Of a stretch of DNA of 64,000 nucleotides, positions 12,493 to 25,182 are shown piece by piece. The DNA lies in assembly GCA_030077755.1 (NCBI GenBank), contig JAQJZZ010000021.1:1240001-1304000 (forward strand). The letters run 5' to 3'. Both the position numbers and the translations under genes were made by a program. Numbering within the stretch: position 1 is the first letter of the stretch; every line of letters begins with the position of its first letter. The DNA comes from Filosporella fistucella. Taxonomy: Eukaryota > Ascomycota > Leotiomycetes > Helotiales. The notes under the pieces were generated by a model, which was not told where the DNA came from, did not search any database, and saw nothing but the letters and a program-made list of their open reading frames with translations.

Positions 12493-14736
12493 ATGAATTC
12501 TGCCCCTCCAAACGCGTCGACATCCGGAGGCAAAGCGCTCAGCATATCCTCGTCTCATTCCTCTTCATCACAGCAGCAGGGCCAAACAACATCTCCCAAT
12601 TTTGATACTGGCTCTCGACGGTCTGCCAGTCACTCGAACTCACCATACGCTTCGCCTAGAAATATTCAAAACAATAAGAAGCAACACAAGAACACCAGGA
12701 AACCGAGACTTGCGGATGAGGACGCCATGGCAGAATCCGTAAGATCTTTTCAGACTTGGGGACGGCTGAACTGACACGAAACAGGGAGTTATGAGAAATG
12801 TCAACAGTCGCCGCGGCCAAACTTCAATAACTCACTTGATGAACTTTACGCTTCCTCCTCGCCCTCAAGACTATCGAGGCACCATTCAACGGGGAACGAG
12901 GAGGGGTAACATATACGGAATTGGGTCCGGGCATCACTCAAGTGACAAGGCAAGGTATGAGAGGTCTCATAACCAGTAGATTTTTTTTCTGACAACTTCA
13001 GGTATATCCATGCGAATTACAGATTCATTGTCAAACCAAGTGGAGACTATAAGCAACAAGCTATCAACGCCGATCAACCTCTCGACTGGAACGATGTGCT
13101 GCAAATTCTTGCCTCTTCAGTATCGCAGGAAGCATCTTGCCCGATTTGTCTCTCCCATCCTGTAGCCCCAAGAATGGCAAAATGTGGACATATTTTCTGC
13201 CTCCCATGTCTCATAAGGTATATGCATTCCACGGATGATGCGAATCCAATACCGGAGAAAAGGGCTAGGTGGAAGAAGTGTCCTATTTGTTGGGACTCGG
13301 TATACATATCGGATACAAGACCAGTTCGATGGTATACCGGTCAAGAAAGTCCGCCGCCGCGAGAAGGCGACGATGTTGTTTTGAGGCTGGTCATGCGTCA
13401 ACCTGGAAGTACTCTTGCTTTGCCGCGAGATGGAGCTGAGTCTTTACCAAAGTCTGAGGATATTCCATGGTATTTTGCGGCCGAAGTGACTGACTATGCG
13501 CGGATCATGAGGGGCAGTGAGGAATACATGATGGAACAATACAATCAAGAAATTGAGGATCTCCGCCGCCAGGAGAACGAAGACGAGTTGATGTTTGGAG
13601 AGGAGCCTGAGTGGACAAGGAAAGCTGTCAATGCTGTCACTGACGCTAAGGAGAAAGTAAAGGGAATTGGTGATCCACCTGCCGTTGCCAAGCAGCCAGC
13701 TGTAAAGTCAGCTAAAAGGCAACCAATTCAATTTACAGTCGTCGACGAAGAAACTCCGGAGATGTATTACATCCAGCAAGCGTCGCAATCTGGTCTGAGT
13801 CTAGCAAATGGTGCAGCTACCACACCTTCTGAAACCGAAAGCCATGAGCCAGCTGCCCAAGATTCGAAATCAACTACGTCTCCGTCGAAATTCAAACTCC
13901 CAAGACAAGCCCACAATGAAGCACACCATCCCGATGCACCCTACTTTTTCTATCAATCACTCCTCCACTATTATCTTGCTCCTTTGGACATCAGGATTCT
14001 CAAATCCGCTTTCGGTAATTTCGCTTCGTTCCCGTCCACTCTCTTACCCCGCGTTGAACGCGTATCTACAGGACATATCATGGATGACGAATTAAGGAAG
14101 CGAACGAAGTATCTTTCCCATCTGCCATATGGATGTGAAGTGGGGTTCTTGGAATGCAACTGGACAGATGTGGTCAGTCCAGATATTCTAGGTCAGTTCA
14201 AGGAAGAGATTGAGAGGAGACGCAAGCGCAATCGAGACAAAGAGTCTCGAGAGGAGAGAGATCGATTACGTGCGGAAAAGGCGGAAGACGACGCTCGATG
14301 GGCCAGCGCCAGAAGGAGGCGACCTAGCATTCCAACCGGCAGCTTCTCTGGTGAGGACATCCACCCTGTTCCTGCCTCATCCCTCGATGCCAGCACTTCA
14401 TCACCACCATGGCCCACACGTCAAGGATCTGCTTTCGCTTCCTTAGCATCGCCTTCAACAAGTCCAAGTGCCCCGAAAACAGTCTGGGGAACAGCGATAG
14501 TTACCCCGGCATCCCCTGAGCTTCATGCACAACCACCAGAACGCGAAGGTGATGACGGCTGGTTGCACTCTTGGGAGCAAGAGTTGCTTGCCGAGAATGA
14601 GCTCATTGCTCAGGTTCGAGCAGCATCACTCAACCAACAAGGGAGTGAAAGCCCCAAACCAGCAACCGGACAGGGCAAAAAGAAGAAAGCGAAGAAGATA
14701 ACACTGATGAGCACAACAGCCCGAAGAGCGGCATGA
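12493..14736 (+). CDS. RING-finger ubiquitin ligase, MAG2/RNF10-like
   Basis: Three exons, 12493-12738, 12785-12954 and 13002-14736, 716 residues. The start is the first ATG of the frame (MNSAPPN). The N-terminus is Ser/Gln-rich and disordered. A conserved block MNFTLPPRPQDY and YIHANYRFIVKP precedes a C3HC4 RING at about residues 185-235 (CPIC...CGHIFCLPC...CPIC), where the family places it. The C-terminal half includes a charged coiled-coil-like Arg/Glu/Asp stretch and ends in a Lys-rich tail. RNF10 and yeast MAG2 modify 40S ribosomal proteins (uS3, uS5) on stalled ribosomes. That role is family knowledge; the sequence itself shows only the RING and flanking blocks. Confidence 0.85.
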
Positions 14737-15299
14737 TATGCATTTGTTTATATTTTAACGTAGCGCAGGATGGACCGGCGTTTGTTGGTAGATACCGAGA
14801 TGAGTCGTAGATGCAAGAGCGATCAATACAAATGACTTGAGAATAATCTTGGACCTGCCGCACCTCGTGACCTTCCTGGACCTCTTACACGGGACTCCGT
14901 CTAATTCATTCGTATAGTTGACCAGCGACCGGTTAGTGCACGAAAGCCTAAATAGAGACCAGGCCAGCCAATGCTTGTTGTGTCACCCAGGCCAGTAGCC
15001 CAGCCACGCAGCATTCACCTTAACCAAAAGGTAATCGAAACATCTTGCAGATATCACCAAAAACATATAAGTTTACGCAATTGGAAGTTGTTCGCTTTCC
15101 CCATGGTGAAATTGCTCTTTCTTTCCGACTTTTTGCTCCCGCCCTTCTTATGTACTATTTTTGCTCCATGTCCATCTTCGATTACCTATTTATGTTCTCA
15201 TATCTCGATATCAGCTCAAACGCCTCAGAGAGTGTGCATTTTGCGACGATTAAGTGAAGAATTTGGTCTGTCTCCCGGCAATGAGGCTTCCCGTCAGCT
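14737..15299. other. Intergenic
   Basis: About 560 bp. A long frame starting at 14971 runs through here and overlaps the next locus, but its composition does not look coding upstream of 15300. Confidence 0.4.
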
Positions 15300-15616
15300 A
15301 TGTCGACTCAAGAGCTTGTCACACCTACTGCAAAGCCTCACTCCAATATGGCAAGCGATGGCAATGAGTTCATTCCTGAATCCCGCCCATATACTCCGTA
15401 TGAACCTACTTCGACTGCAGAAACCTCTTTCCGATGCCATGAAGACTCGCCGATGGAAAGATGGCATCGGGAGACAAATGCACACCATGGGAGGAAGATC
15501 ACCGAATTCTTGAAGAATTTGATGATGTCTTCCAGGGGGCCGCTAATGCCTTCGGGGCTCGTATTCCGGTACCTGACGGAGAGGGTCAACAATGGCGGCT
15601 TTCAAATGGGAAGTAA
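15300..15616 (+). pseudogene. Possible frameshifted orphan gene
   Basis: No recognised family. A frame opening with ATG at 15300 (MSTQELVTPTAKPHSN) reads with protein-like composition up to about 15470. Another frame, with no ATG needed, then reads as DHRILEEFDDVFQGAANAFG and further to a TAA at 15614-15616. No GT-AG pair joining the two is visible, so the simplest reading is one short gene broken by a single indel near 15450-15490. Alternatives are an undetected intron, a sequencing error, or chance frames. Confidence 0.3.
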
Positions 15617-16672
15617 TCAACACAGCCTCTTCGCGGTGTCAAAAAATCTCGAAAGTCGACCACACGCGAGCCTCATGGATCCATATGTAGTCGGGCATCA
15701 ACGGACGTTACTAATAGTGGGACATCGCAGTTGTTACCTTCCTAGCTACATTAGTTAAACGCTTCCTCCTCTGCTACAAATGCTGTAAGACAAGTCACAA
15801 CATTATCTATCAAAATGCTTCTCGAGCTTGACCTCGACCGTGAAACTCCAAGAACTCCAAACTTGCCCTATACACCTACATACAAAACACAAGGTAAGCT
15901 CATATGATAGCATCAAAGATTCGCATATTCTGAATATAGTGGATAGAACTGTCGTCAACATGGCTTCCAGCAGAGACTGCAGCTCTTCTCGCAATTCAAA
16001 AAGCAACAGAGGCTTTCCTTATCTGTATCTTTGAGGGTACGGTCTATTGCACACTTGCGTTGAAGTAGTTGGAAAAGAAGCTAATATTTCACCAGACACA
16101 AGTTATTGTGCACGTCACGCCAATCGAGTCACAATCAAGATAGAGAATATGGATCTGGCAAGGTATTTCTGGAATGGTCGATGGCCCACGAGATAGTGGC
16201 TAAGTCGACACAAACTTATGGGTGGTATGTCTTCATACACGGTCGATAGTCGAGTTCTTCAAGAAAAGGTATATTTGGGCGTACTTTTGGGTAAAAAACA
16301 TGACGAGCGAGTATGCAATAAGTAGTACAGAATACAGAAATGAAACCTGTTGCAGACCAGAGCATGTTAGCTCACTTATTGTACATTCGTTTTGGCACGC
16401 ATCGTGATGAAATCAACTCCAGTGCTTCCAAGATTGATTGTCGATATTCTTGAAAACCCCAAAGGATTTCAATAGATACTGATTGTTCAAGTTCTCCTTG
16501 CGAGAACGTGAGCATTTCTGCTGCGTGATACCTACCCTTCTCAAAGCTCCAACTTCACGAGGTCAATTCCAACCTTGCAAGTACTACTCCTCAACCTCGA
16601 GTCTATAGATCCATTTTGATTAATTCAAGTGTCCATCTCCAACACTAATCAAGTATTCAGTAAGCCCAGAGT
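15617..16672. other. Intergenic
   Basis: About 1.05 kb with no coding character, repeat or RNA gene that I can support. An in-frame upstream ATG for the next gene lies at 16673. Confidence 0.45.
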
Positions 16673-16726
16673 ATGAAGTCTCTTAAATCTCAGATTCTGA
16701 ACCGCATCAATAGACCCGTCGCTTGT

Positions 16727-17199
16727 ATGGCTCACCGAAAAAGCATCCCGAAGACTGGCTCTGCAGCCTCCGCTGAAAGTGAATCTCGCGGTAAGATACT
16801 ATGGTAGTCACGCTCAACAACACTTACACTCCCAAGCTCGCACTCCCAAAGAAATGGGAAATTATCGAGAGAATCCCAACCCGATCGCATCAATTACCTT
16901 TCGGCGCCTCGTTCGCGGGATTGCTCAAGATTTCCTGGGAGATATAAAATTCCAATCTTCGGCGATCTTCGCCCTTCAGAAGCAGCGGAGGCAGTCCTTT
17001 GTTGGCTTTTTCGAGTGTATGCTAAACCATATCTCACATTTAAGGTGGGGGCAATACCAGGTAATACGGTCAAGCCTCCATTGTGTGTGCAAAACAGGAG
17101 AAGAGAGACATGATCAGACCAAAGGATCTGAGGCGAGTGAGACGGTTCTGTGAGTCGGAGTTAACCAAGGGAGATGTCAAATTTGATACAGGTTCTTGA
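16727..17199 (+). CDS. Highly divergent histone H3-like protein (variant or decaying paralogue)
   Basis: Three exons, 16727-16790, 16837-17016 and 17075-17199, give 122 residues with matching phases; an in-frame ATG at 16673 would give 140 (H3 has about 136). After an unusual N-tail (MAHRKSIPKTGS...) lacking the K4, K9 and K27 contexts, the histone fold is clear. YRENPNP replaces the alpha-N motif YQKSTDL. FRRLVRGIAQDF and DIKFQSSAIFALQ match the H3 blocks FQRLVREIAQDF and DLRFQSSAIGALQ. Exon 3 (VCAKQEKRDMIRPKDLRRVRR) aligns without gaps to the H3 end. Loop 1 has no insertion, so a canonical-H3 origin fits better than CENP-A. In mid alpha-2 the protein reads KQRRQSF where H3 has about EASEAYL, although the other frame still encodes EAAEAVL: two compensating frameshifts. 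It may be a working variant or an expressed relic. Confidence 0.72.
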
Positions 17200-19812
17200 C
17201 GGAATCATTGGCTGCGATAGAATAAATTCCGGAAGTCGGTTGGTGAAATTCTGAGTACTTTGAGGAGAAGTAACGACTGGGAATTTCATAGTCAGGAATT
17301 CAACTCTTGCTTCATATCTAGAAAATTCAGTGCTCTTATCATATAGCTGCTTAATAGAAGAATCGCGATAGTTTCAAAGCAGCTTTCTCTGAGCAGAGGG
17401 TGTACAGTCAGCGTATATTTTTGTCATTAGAAGGAGTTTTGATGTCACATTGTGGAGAACAAGTTTGAACCTCAATACTACCTCATGTTAACTAAATAAT
17501 CTGGCAAATCCGGCGTAATTTACGGTACCTCTTTCGCTTTATTTATATCGAGCCTAATCTTGGCTCTTCAACTCCAAAGTCACCTATTTCAAAGTAATAT
17601 TATTTAATAATTGTAAGCTTTGCACATTTAAGACTTAGTACAGCTGTTTATTCGAAGCCAAAGTTAAATGGTTTTAATGGTAAAGAAATCGAACTAAGAC
17701 TCGAATCTTCGATAATTGCTCCGAGGCACATTTTGCAGTATTTGGCCTGTAGGACACCGGGCTTAAATATTAGGCTCGTAAGGGTAGTAGCCTTGCAGAA
17801 CCAAAGAATCAGCTAGATATGATGACGATCCCAGAGAAATGCAGCCGACAAGAGCCAGCGTCCAAAGGTGAATTGTAATCTTTGCGTCATCAGCTTTTGA
17901 TATAACTAACTAGCATTCTGCAAGGGTTGAAGAGAAGGAAGGGAGCGACGCAAAGAGGCAGGTCACATGAAAGACAGAGAGGTGAATTCGCCGCTCTGAA
18001 GTGATGTGTTGGTAGATTTTGGTGGATTATATGGATGAGAGACTTTGAATTGATGAAAAGGTATCTTTGTCTCATGTTGCAGTCAAGTTTTAACAGAGGT
18101 GCTTGAAACCTTCCACGTGACTAGACACGAAATCAAGACACGACTCTTCACATTCTACACTTGCATTTATACGTTCTTAGTCATTTAATGCTCTTCTGCT
18201 GCACCGTCACACCGATATTTGCCTAAATACAGGATAAGACTTTGCTTCTCTTGCAAAATAATTTGCGCGGGAATTCTGAATTCTGAAGAACACTGAATAT
18301 CCAATGCAAGTAATTTGCGACTAAATATCTAGAATCCATCCATACTAACGCGTATTTGTCAGTTAAAGCGGAAGAGTGGTGACGGCAAAGAACCTGTCTG
18401 CTTTATTTGGTTATCATCAGCCGCCTATGCTAAAGGATCTATATCCATATTTTAAAGCTTAACATATCAACAGGAACTACTCTGCAGGAACAACAAAGAT
18501 TAGTGATGCAGATGATAGAAACAGCATACAGGTGATAGAGTGCATGATGGTGAAGCAGAAAAAGCAAACGGTTAGGATACGTAGTAGTCGTAGAATGTCT
18601 CAAGCTACTAACTTATCCCGAAACCTGGGGGCCATTCTTGGCTTGAAATCGCGATCATCTTCTCGATACACCACCAACGGCCCACTTGAGGACTTGGCAT
18701 AATGAATTGCAGCCCCATTTCCAGACGCAAACAAACAATTGAGGCTTTATGGAGTTATCTAAAGGGATTATGGAAATGGAAGTCGAGTTAGCAATGTGAA
18801 AAGAAGTATTACCAATCGTGTCCTATCCACTATTTATCTCTCCAGCAGTCCTCAGATGGAGATATTGGGCTCGAATCGGACTGAATTGTTTGTGACGATT
18901 TCACCAGCACGAGCTAACACAAAGCTTACTATTGCTTGGTATGCAGTGGATAAATCGGGTGATCCGGTGTTTGTGGTGGGGTGGCACTTTTCCCCGTTTC
19001 TGGTTGAAGCACAGCCTTCCAAAGCATTCGCTCGTATTCAACCAAGGTAACGCCATGCGGTGAGTGGGAACACGAGAAATGAAAACAAACACAGAGAGGG
19101 TCGATATTGGCCGGTAAGCAAAAAGATGCAATAAAATGTATTTATTGTATTTAGGGGTCCGAGTGATGGATGTTGTATACCGATACTGACAAGACCATTA
19201 TCAACAGCTTTTGAGCTTCATCTTCTTATTCCCACTCAATAGCGTACCAGTGAAAATATTTCACCTCACCTTATGCAGGAACCACACTCCAGTTTCTTTG
19301 CTGGGCAGTAGCTCAGGGGACATCGTCGTCATCCCCAGATTTCATAGGACAAACGCACCGGGTGTGTGCGGGCACGGCCAACAAATCGTGAAAACTCGTC
19401 TGGATCTGGTTCATGATGGACCTGACTTCCCTTGGCACTACGCCACAAGCAGATAAACTCGTTATCGCCCGGAAAAAACGAGTAGAAATGGCAAGGGGGA
19501 ACCAGAAGAAGCAGGCTCTACCCATGTCTATTCACCATACGTAGTATCCGTAAATAGGTTCTTGCCTCTTGTCTCTCGCCTTAAAGTCAACACATGTTTC
19601 TTGCCCTCCATCCCTCTTTCCTGTTTTCTCCATCCAACTTGCCACAAAGTCGTACCATGACAACTTGAACCAATTCACTCTCGTTCTTCAACCTCACTTT
19701 TCTGTCATTGTCCTTTACTTAATACTTTTGTAATTCCCACCACCCGTCACCAAAACCCATCCACACCTTTTCTCAACAAACACACTCGTTACGCACCACA
19801 ACACTATCCAAG
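17200..19812. other. Gene-poor interval and GH17 promoter
   Basis: About 2.6 kb with no supported gene. Short frames are present but none has family motifs. The last 250 bp before the next start are strongly pyrimidine-rich (C/T runs and CACC-type repeats), as is common just upstream of well-expressed fungal genes. Confidence 0.5.
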
Positions 19813-21278
19813 ATGCGTTCATCCGGCCTTTTGGCTCTAGCGAGTTCCCTCTCCACAGTCGCTGCTGTAGCTCAGGGTTTCAACTACGGTGCAACAAAGT
19901 CCGATGGCTATACAGTCCGAGTTCAATCTGATTTCGAGGGTCTTTTCAAGCAAGCCAAGAACCTCGTCGGTACTTCTGGCTTTACCTCCGCTAGACTGTA
20001 TACAACCATCGTAAGCAATTCATGTCCTGATGTATCTTGTGTTCTCAACTAACAATGATCAGCAAGGTGGAACTGCCTCGGATCCTACCTCTGCCATTCC
20101 CGCAGCCATCGCTCAAGATACCACTCTCCTTCTCACCCTCTGGGCATCTGGCGCCGCCTTCCCCAATGAGCTCATTGCTTTAAAGGCTGCTATTTCTCAA
20201 TACAAGACTGAGTTGACAAACCGCGTTGTCGGAATCGCTGTTGGAAGTGAGGACCTCTACCGCAACTCGCCAACTGGTATCGCCGCCAAGGAGAACATTG
20301 GTGCTGAGCCAGCTACTTTGGTCGATTATATTGGTCAAGTCAAGTCTGCCATCAAAGGCACTGCTTTGGAAGGCGTTGGAGTTGGACACGTCGATACCTG
20401 GTAAGTCTTTTGGGATATTATTCGACAATTGCTAATTCATGTGCAGGACCGCTTGGGTCAATGGTTCCAACCAAGCCGTGATCGATGCTTCAGATTGGAT
20501 CGGAGTTGATGCCTACCCATACTTCCAAGACACTCAATCCAACGGCATTGAGAATGGAGCTGCTCTTTTCGAGGAGGCTGTTGGCAACACCAATAACGCT
20601 GTTGGAGGAAAGCCAGTCTGGATCACTGAGACGGGATGGCCTGTGACTGGCAAGACCCGTAACCTTGCTGTCGCCAACACCGCCAATGCAAAGACTTACT
20701 GGAACCAAGTTGGTTGTCCACGATTCGGCAAAGTCAACACCTGGTGGTACACTCTTGAGGATACTGATAACGGAGCTTCACCCAACCCAAGCTTCGGTGT
20801 CGCTCCTGGCGATCTTTCTACCACTCCCTTGTTCGATCTCTCCTGCTCTGGTGTTTCCAGTTCCAGCAGCTCAACATCGACCAAGCCTACCAGTACTTCT
20901 TCGGGATCTGCTGCTAGCCAAACATCTGGTTCAGATTCGGGATCTGCTACTACCGCTGGATCTGCCAGTACCACGGGATCATCTTTCTCAAGTGTGGTAG
21001 CTTCGGCTGCCCAGACTGGAGGAATTGTATCTTCCACTGGTGGGCTTTCCCCGTCCAAGCCAGGCGGTGAATCGGGATCCAATGTTACTGCTACTGCCAG
21101 TGGAAGCTCGGGATCCGGAGGTAACGCAACTGGTCTTTTGACTACCGCCTCTCCAACTTCCACCTCTACCGCAACCTCCACTGGAGTTAACGTTGTCAGC
21201 AGCAATTCCGCCAACCTCATCTCAGGTTCGATCTATGGCGCTATGGGTGCCATCTTTGCGGCTGCTGCAGCCATGTAA
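19813..21278 (+). CDS. GPI-type glucan endo-1,3-beta-glucosidase, GH17 (EglC/Bgl2-like)
   Basis: Three exons, 19813-20010, 20063-20400 and 20447-21278, 455 residues. A signal peptide ([20 protein letters not shown]) leads into a GH17 barrel starting FNYGA. The two catalytic glutamates are visible: acid/base about E129 in VGSEDLYR and nucleophile about E240 in ITETGWP. From about residue 315 the protein is a Ser/Thr/Gly-rich stalk, ending in a small-residue GPI site and a hydrophobic tail ([16 protein letters not shown]). Family knowledge: these wall-bound enzymes cut or rearrange beta-1,3-glucan during growth and separation. It is followed by a GH76 wall enzyme on the same strand. Confidence 0.94.
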
Positions 21279-23084
21279 AACCGTCCTGGTAATTTAATGA
21301 CTCCTGGGTGGTCTGATTGTTTTCTGCATGGACGGAGCATTGGGGGAGCATTGGGGTAATAACATTGCATTGATGGTTTATGAATCCTATTTTTTCTGGA
21401 TTGCTCGACAAACAGTTGACGGATGGAAATACATTAGTGACCGTATTGGTCAGACATCCATAGAGGATAACAAAAGCAATGAATTCATTTCTCTGTAGTG
21501 GTTTGTGCATTTATATGACTTGAAAAGTGAGGGACTTCGATATATCTTGTTTTCAAAGAGCTGGCAGTACTGGCGACATTATAATTACTACTGAGGACTG
21601 TTACTAATAAATGAACAAGAATGAAAGGGTTGATCAGTCAACGTTGCTGCAACCAAGGGTTCAAAGGTCTTTATCTAAATCACCCAGGTGTGAATATTGA
21701 CTTCGTCTGGGCATCGGCTGGTCATGTTTGTCCAGGAAAAAACTCATTACTCCATCGTTCAAAGAGAAGAAACACGGAAGTACAGAAACGAACAGACACA
21801 TACATATGAAGCATCTCAAGAATGAGTTTCGTAAGTAGACGACATGGTACGATGGTTGCATCGACTAATCCTCGTCCCAGCGCATGAATCCCTGGGAAGC
21901 CACACCCGCTGGCAATGCGATGAACCGGTTGCCAGCTTGGCAGCTTCGAGGCGTTCTTCGCATAGTCACTTGGAAAAGTGCCCTTTCAATCCTGCACAAG
22001 TCTTGGTGGTTGGAACACAGGTATAGAATAGATTACAATTATCAAGGCCGGTTCAAGCTCAAATGCTAGAAGTTTTGCAGTTGAGGTATTACTTTTCCCA
22101 ATAGGCCGGGCCAAATTGAGGCTCATAGTCAATTCTTGATCGTGGACCTCTTGGACCCCTTTCTTCGGATGTTCGGTAGTGATTGTCCAAACACAGAGCG
22201 CAGTTCGTCTGATGGTGGTGCACGGGGCCGTCAGCAATGCAACAATCTTCTTTATCAGACCGTTGCATCTGAAGCTCAAGCTGCACAAGCTTCTTGACAC
22301 CTCTTGGAACTGACTCGGAAATTCTTATATATGATAAGGCTCCTTGGCTCTCCACCAAGTCCATAACTACTCCAGGCGATCGACTTCGCTTTGAAATAAG
22401 GATAGATTTTAGGCTCGTCGCCCCTTTTCTTTGGAGGCTAAACGCCCTAAAAATGCTGATGGCGCCACACACATGGAAGAGTGGCTAACGAGGTACCAAG
22501 GCAAGGTGCCGACCACTAAAAATATGCGGTGACGAGGCCCTGCAGCATTCCGTTGAAACTTGAGCTCCATCACCCATCACCCATCATCACACAGTAGGTA
22601 AACGAAGAAACACAGAATAATTACAATCAAGACCGTCTGATGTGAATCATGAGTATGTTGTGAATATGGGAAAGACATGTTCACCTCACGATCCACCCAT
22701 TAAGCCCTAGATTGGTTTAATCTGAGCTGATAAAGCGCATACACCACCCTCTCTCCTCCCAATCGGTACCCCTGGACCAACTTGCAGCTAAGTAGATTAG
22801 GTTTTACCATTGGTCTCTCACCACCACTCTCTCTTCTCTTCCATTCCTCCTAGTTTGCCTTCACTCGTTTCTTCAATTCGAACGGTTCTCCGATCAGGTT
22901 TCTTGTTCTCCAGTCTTTGCTCCCCTTGTCTCGACTTCTTATCTTCGTCATCGATGTCCATCGTTGCATGATTTGAGAAGTTCCTGACGTCCACTCTTTC
23001 GCAATCTAAGCATTGCATTCTAATCTTCCACTATTTATCCAATTCTCCCTGACCACAACGAGCAATTCAACAAAACCAAACGTC
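21279..23084. other. Intergenic between two wall-enzyme genes
   Basis: About 1.8 kb. The frame at 22089-22472 (minus) and others lack protein character. The 22740-23080 part, next to the GH76 start, is rich in CT tracts, as expected of promoter and leader. No repeat or RNA gene seen. Confidence 0.5.
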
Positions 23085-24687
23085 ATGCTCACCACGTTCG
23101 TTACACGCGCTGCCGCGGCCGTGCTCGTCGGAGGGGCTGCCGTGGCTGCTATTGAGCTCGATATCACGTCAACGGGTATGTATTTCGTGGGTATGTCTCC
23201 ACAGTAATTGACTCGGATCTCTAGATTCCATCAAGAATGCCGCTGCCACGATAGCCCACGATATGATGACATACTACAAAGGAAATACGAGTGGAGGAAT
23301 CATTGGAGTTCTGCCGGGCCCTCCACCGAATCCAACATGGGGATGTACGTTTGATAAACTTTGGGGAGATAAAATGGCCTTGACTGACACTGGGTAGATT
23401 ACTGGTGGGAATCAGGAGCAATGTGGGGTTCATTGATCGATTATTGGCACTACACAGGCGATACTTCGTACAATGATGTTGTTTCGAACGGAATCCAGGC
23501 GCAAGTGGGAGAGAATTTGGATATGATGCCCTCGAATTGGTCACAGTCAATGGGTAATGATGATCAGGGTTTCTGGGGAATGACTGCAATGCTGGCAGCA
23601 GAGACAAAATTCCAAGATCCAGCTTCTAACAAACCTGGATGGTTGGCATTGGCACAAGCTGTATTCAACACACAAGCAACTCGTCCTGATAACACATGCG
23701 GTGGAGGGTAAGTTCTGCTGGTTGTCGCTGTATTCATTCGATCTGACAAAAGTAGACTCCGATGGCAGGTATATCCATACCTTACTGGTTACGATTACAA
23801 GAACTCCATTGCAAACGGATGCTTCTTCAATCTTGGTGCTCGCCTGGCACGATATACGGACAATGCCACCTATGCACATCATGCCGAGAAGACCTGGGAC
23901 TGGATTTCAGCAGTTGGTTTGATGGACGCCGAATACAACATTTATGATGGAGCTCATATTGGACACAACTGTACCGATATCAACAAAGTCCAATTCTCGT
24001 ACAACTCCGCGGTCTGGCTCCTTGGTGCTGCCAATATGTATAACTATGTAAGCTTCGGTAACTTTACGGCCTATTCTTGCTGATAGTGTCTAGACCAACG
24101 GTAGCGATATATGGCGGCAACGAACAACGAATCTTCTCGCTCGCACCCTAACTGTCTTCTTTCCCGATACGCAAGGCAATATTGCCTACGAAGTTGCTTG
24201 TGAAACACAGCTTTCATGCACCACAGACATGTTCTCTTTCAAAGCCTATCTCACTCGTTGGTTGGCAGCGGTGACTTTAGTTGCGCCATTCACACATGAT
24301 ACTATCATGCCTAAGCTGAAGCTATCTGCAGTTGCTGCTGCAGCGCAGTGTATCGGCACAGCACCCACTGGATTCGCACCCGGTCGAACATGTGGATTGA
24401 GCTGGAGCAAAAACCCTCCAACTTGGGATGGAACTTATGGAGTTGGTCAAACAATGGCGGCAATGAGTGCCATATTCGTCAACCTGCTTCCATTGAAAAC
24501 AATCGCACCACCAGTCACGAATGCTACAGGCGGTACTTCATCAGGAAATCCAAACGCTGGATCTGCAAGTGTGGCAAATCCTGAAGCAATCAAACCGGCA
24601 ACATCAGGCGACAGAGTCGGAGCAGGTATTGTCACGACTATCATACTTGTCGGAGCAACGGGTATGTTTGGTTGGATGAGCCTGTGA
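23085..24687 (+). CDS. GPI-type mannan endo-1,6-alpha-mannosidase, GH76 (DFG5/DCW1 family)
   Basis: Five exons, 23085-23175, 23225-23344, 23398-23707, 23756-24047 and 24094-24687, 468 residues, phases all consistent. A signal peptide ([22 protein letters not shown]) is followed by the GH76 domain with [14 protein letters not shown] and the catalytic Asp pair at about 125-126 ([10 protein letters not shown]). Later family blocks are [12 protein letters not shown] and [15 protein letters not shown]. The C-terminus has a short Gly/Ser/Asn-rich linker and a hydrophobic tail, a GPI signal. DFG5 and DCW1 are thought to transfer GPI-anchored proteins from their anchor to wall glucan. Confidence 0.94.
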
Positions 24688-25182
24688 TTGAAAGTGTTTG
24701 GGTGGGGAATTAATGTTCAACGTCTTTTCTATGGGGGTGGTTCACTGGGGCATCTGTCCAGATGCATGCTTCAGGCGTTTCAATGTCATAGAGACATGCA
24801 GGAGTTCGGTTGATTTGGCTTAGATAATGAACATAGGTAGTACGAGGATCTCGAGGGTTCATCAGATGCAAAGATGGACAGGATTTGAGAGATGTTAGAT
24901 TTTGTGGAGTGTAGAGAAATGAATGGCCTATTTCGAACAATCTCAATTCTATGCCTCTAGCCCGACTCGACACTATGACTTTCTATGCTACGATCTATGT
25001 ATGCAAGGAAATTTATTTAACCCCCCGATGACTTAATCATAAGAACTCAACCTCGAAGGGGGTTGCCGCTACCTTATACCCACATTTGTAGGGACGACTT
25101 TCACCAATCTTTTCACTGGCATTCTCTCTCATCTCACTGTTCTGCTCCTTCAATCCAATGTTGACTGAGATTTCTCGTGAGG
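24688..25182. other. Intergenic, convergent
   Basis: About 500 bp between two convergent 3' ends. The part 25037-25182 reads as a plausible protein end (stop at 25037) in a different frame and could be an extra last exon of the neighbouring DUF1365 gene (see that entry). Confidence 0.45.

Noticed and set aside
16727..17199. Centromeric CENP-A identity for the H3-like gene
   Set aside because: Loop 1 has no insertion and the core matches canonical H3; the changes are elsewhere.
20696..21220. 174-codon minus frame opposite the GH17 stalk
   Set aside because: Shadow of the Ser/Thr-rich repeat region.
22089..22472. 127-codon minus frame
   Set aside because: No motif, no consistent start context, sits in a promoter-like interval.
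19813..24687. Biosynthetic cluster including GH17 and GH76
   Set aside because: Neighbouring genes are housekeeping or unrelated; shared GPI tails alone do not make a cluster.
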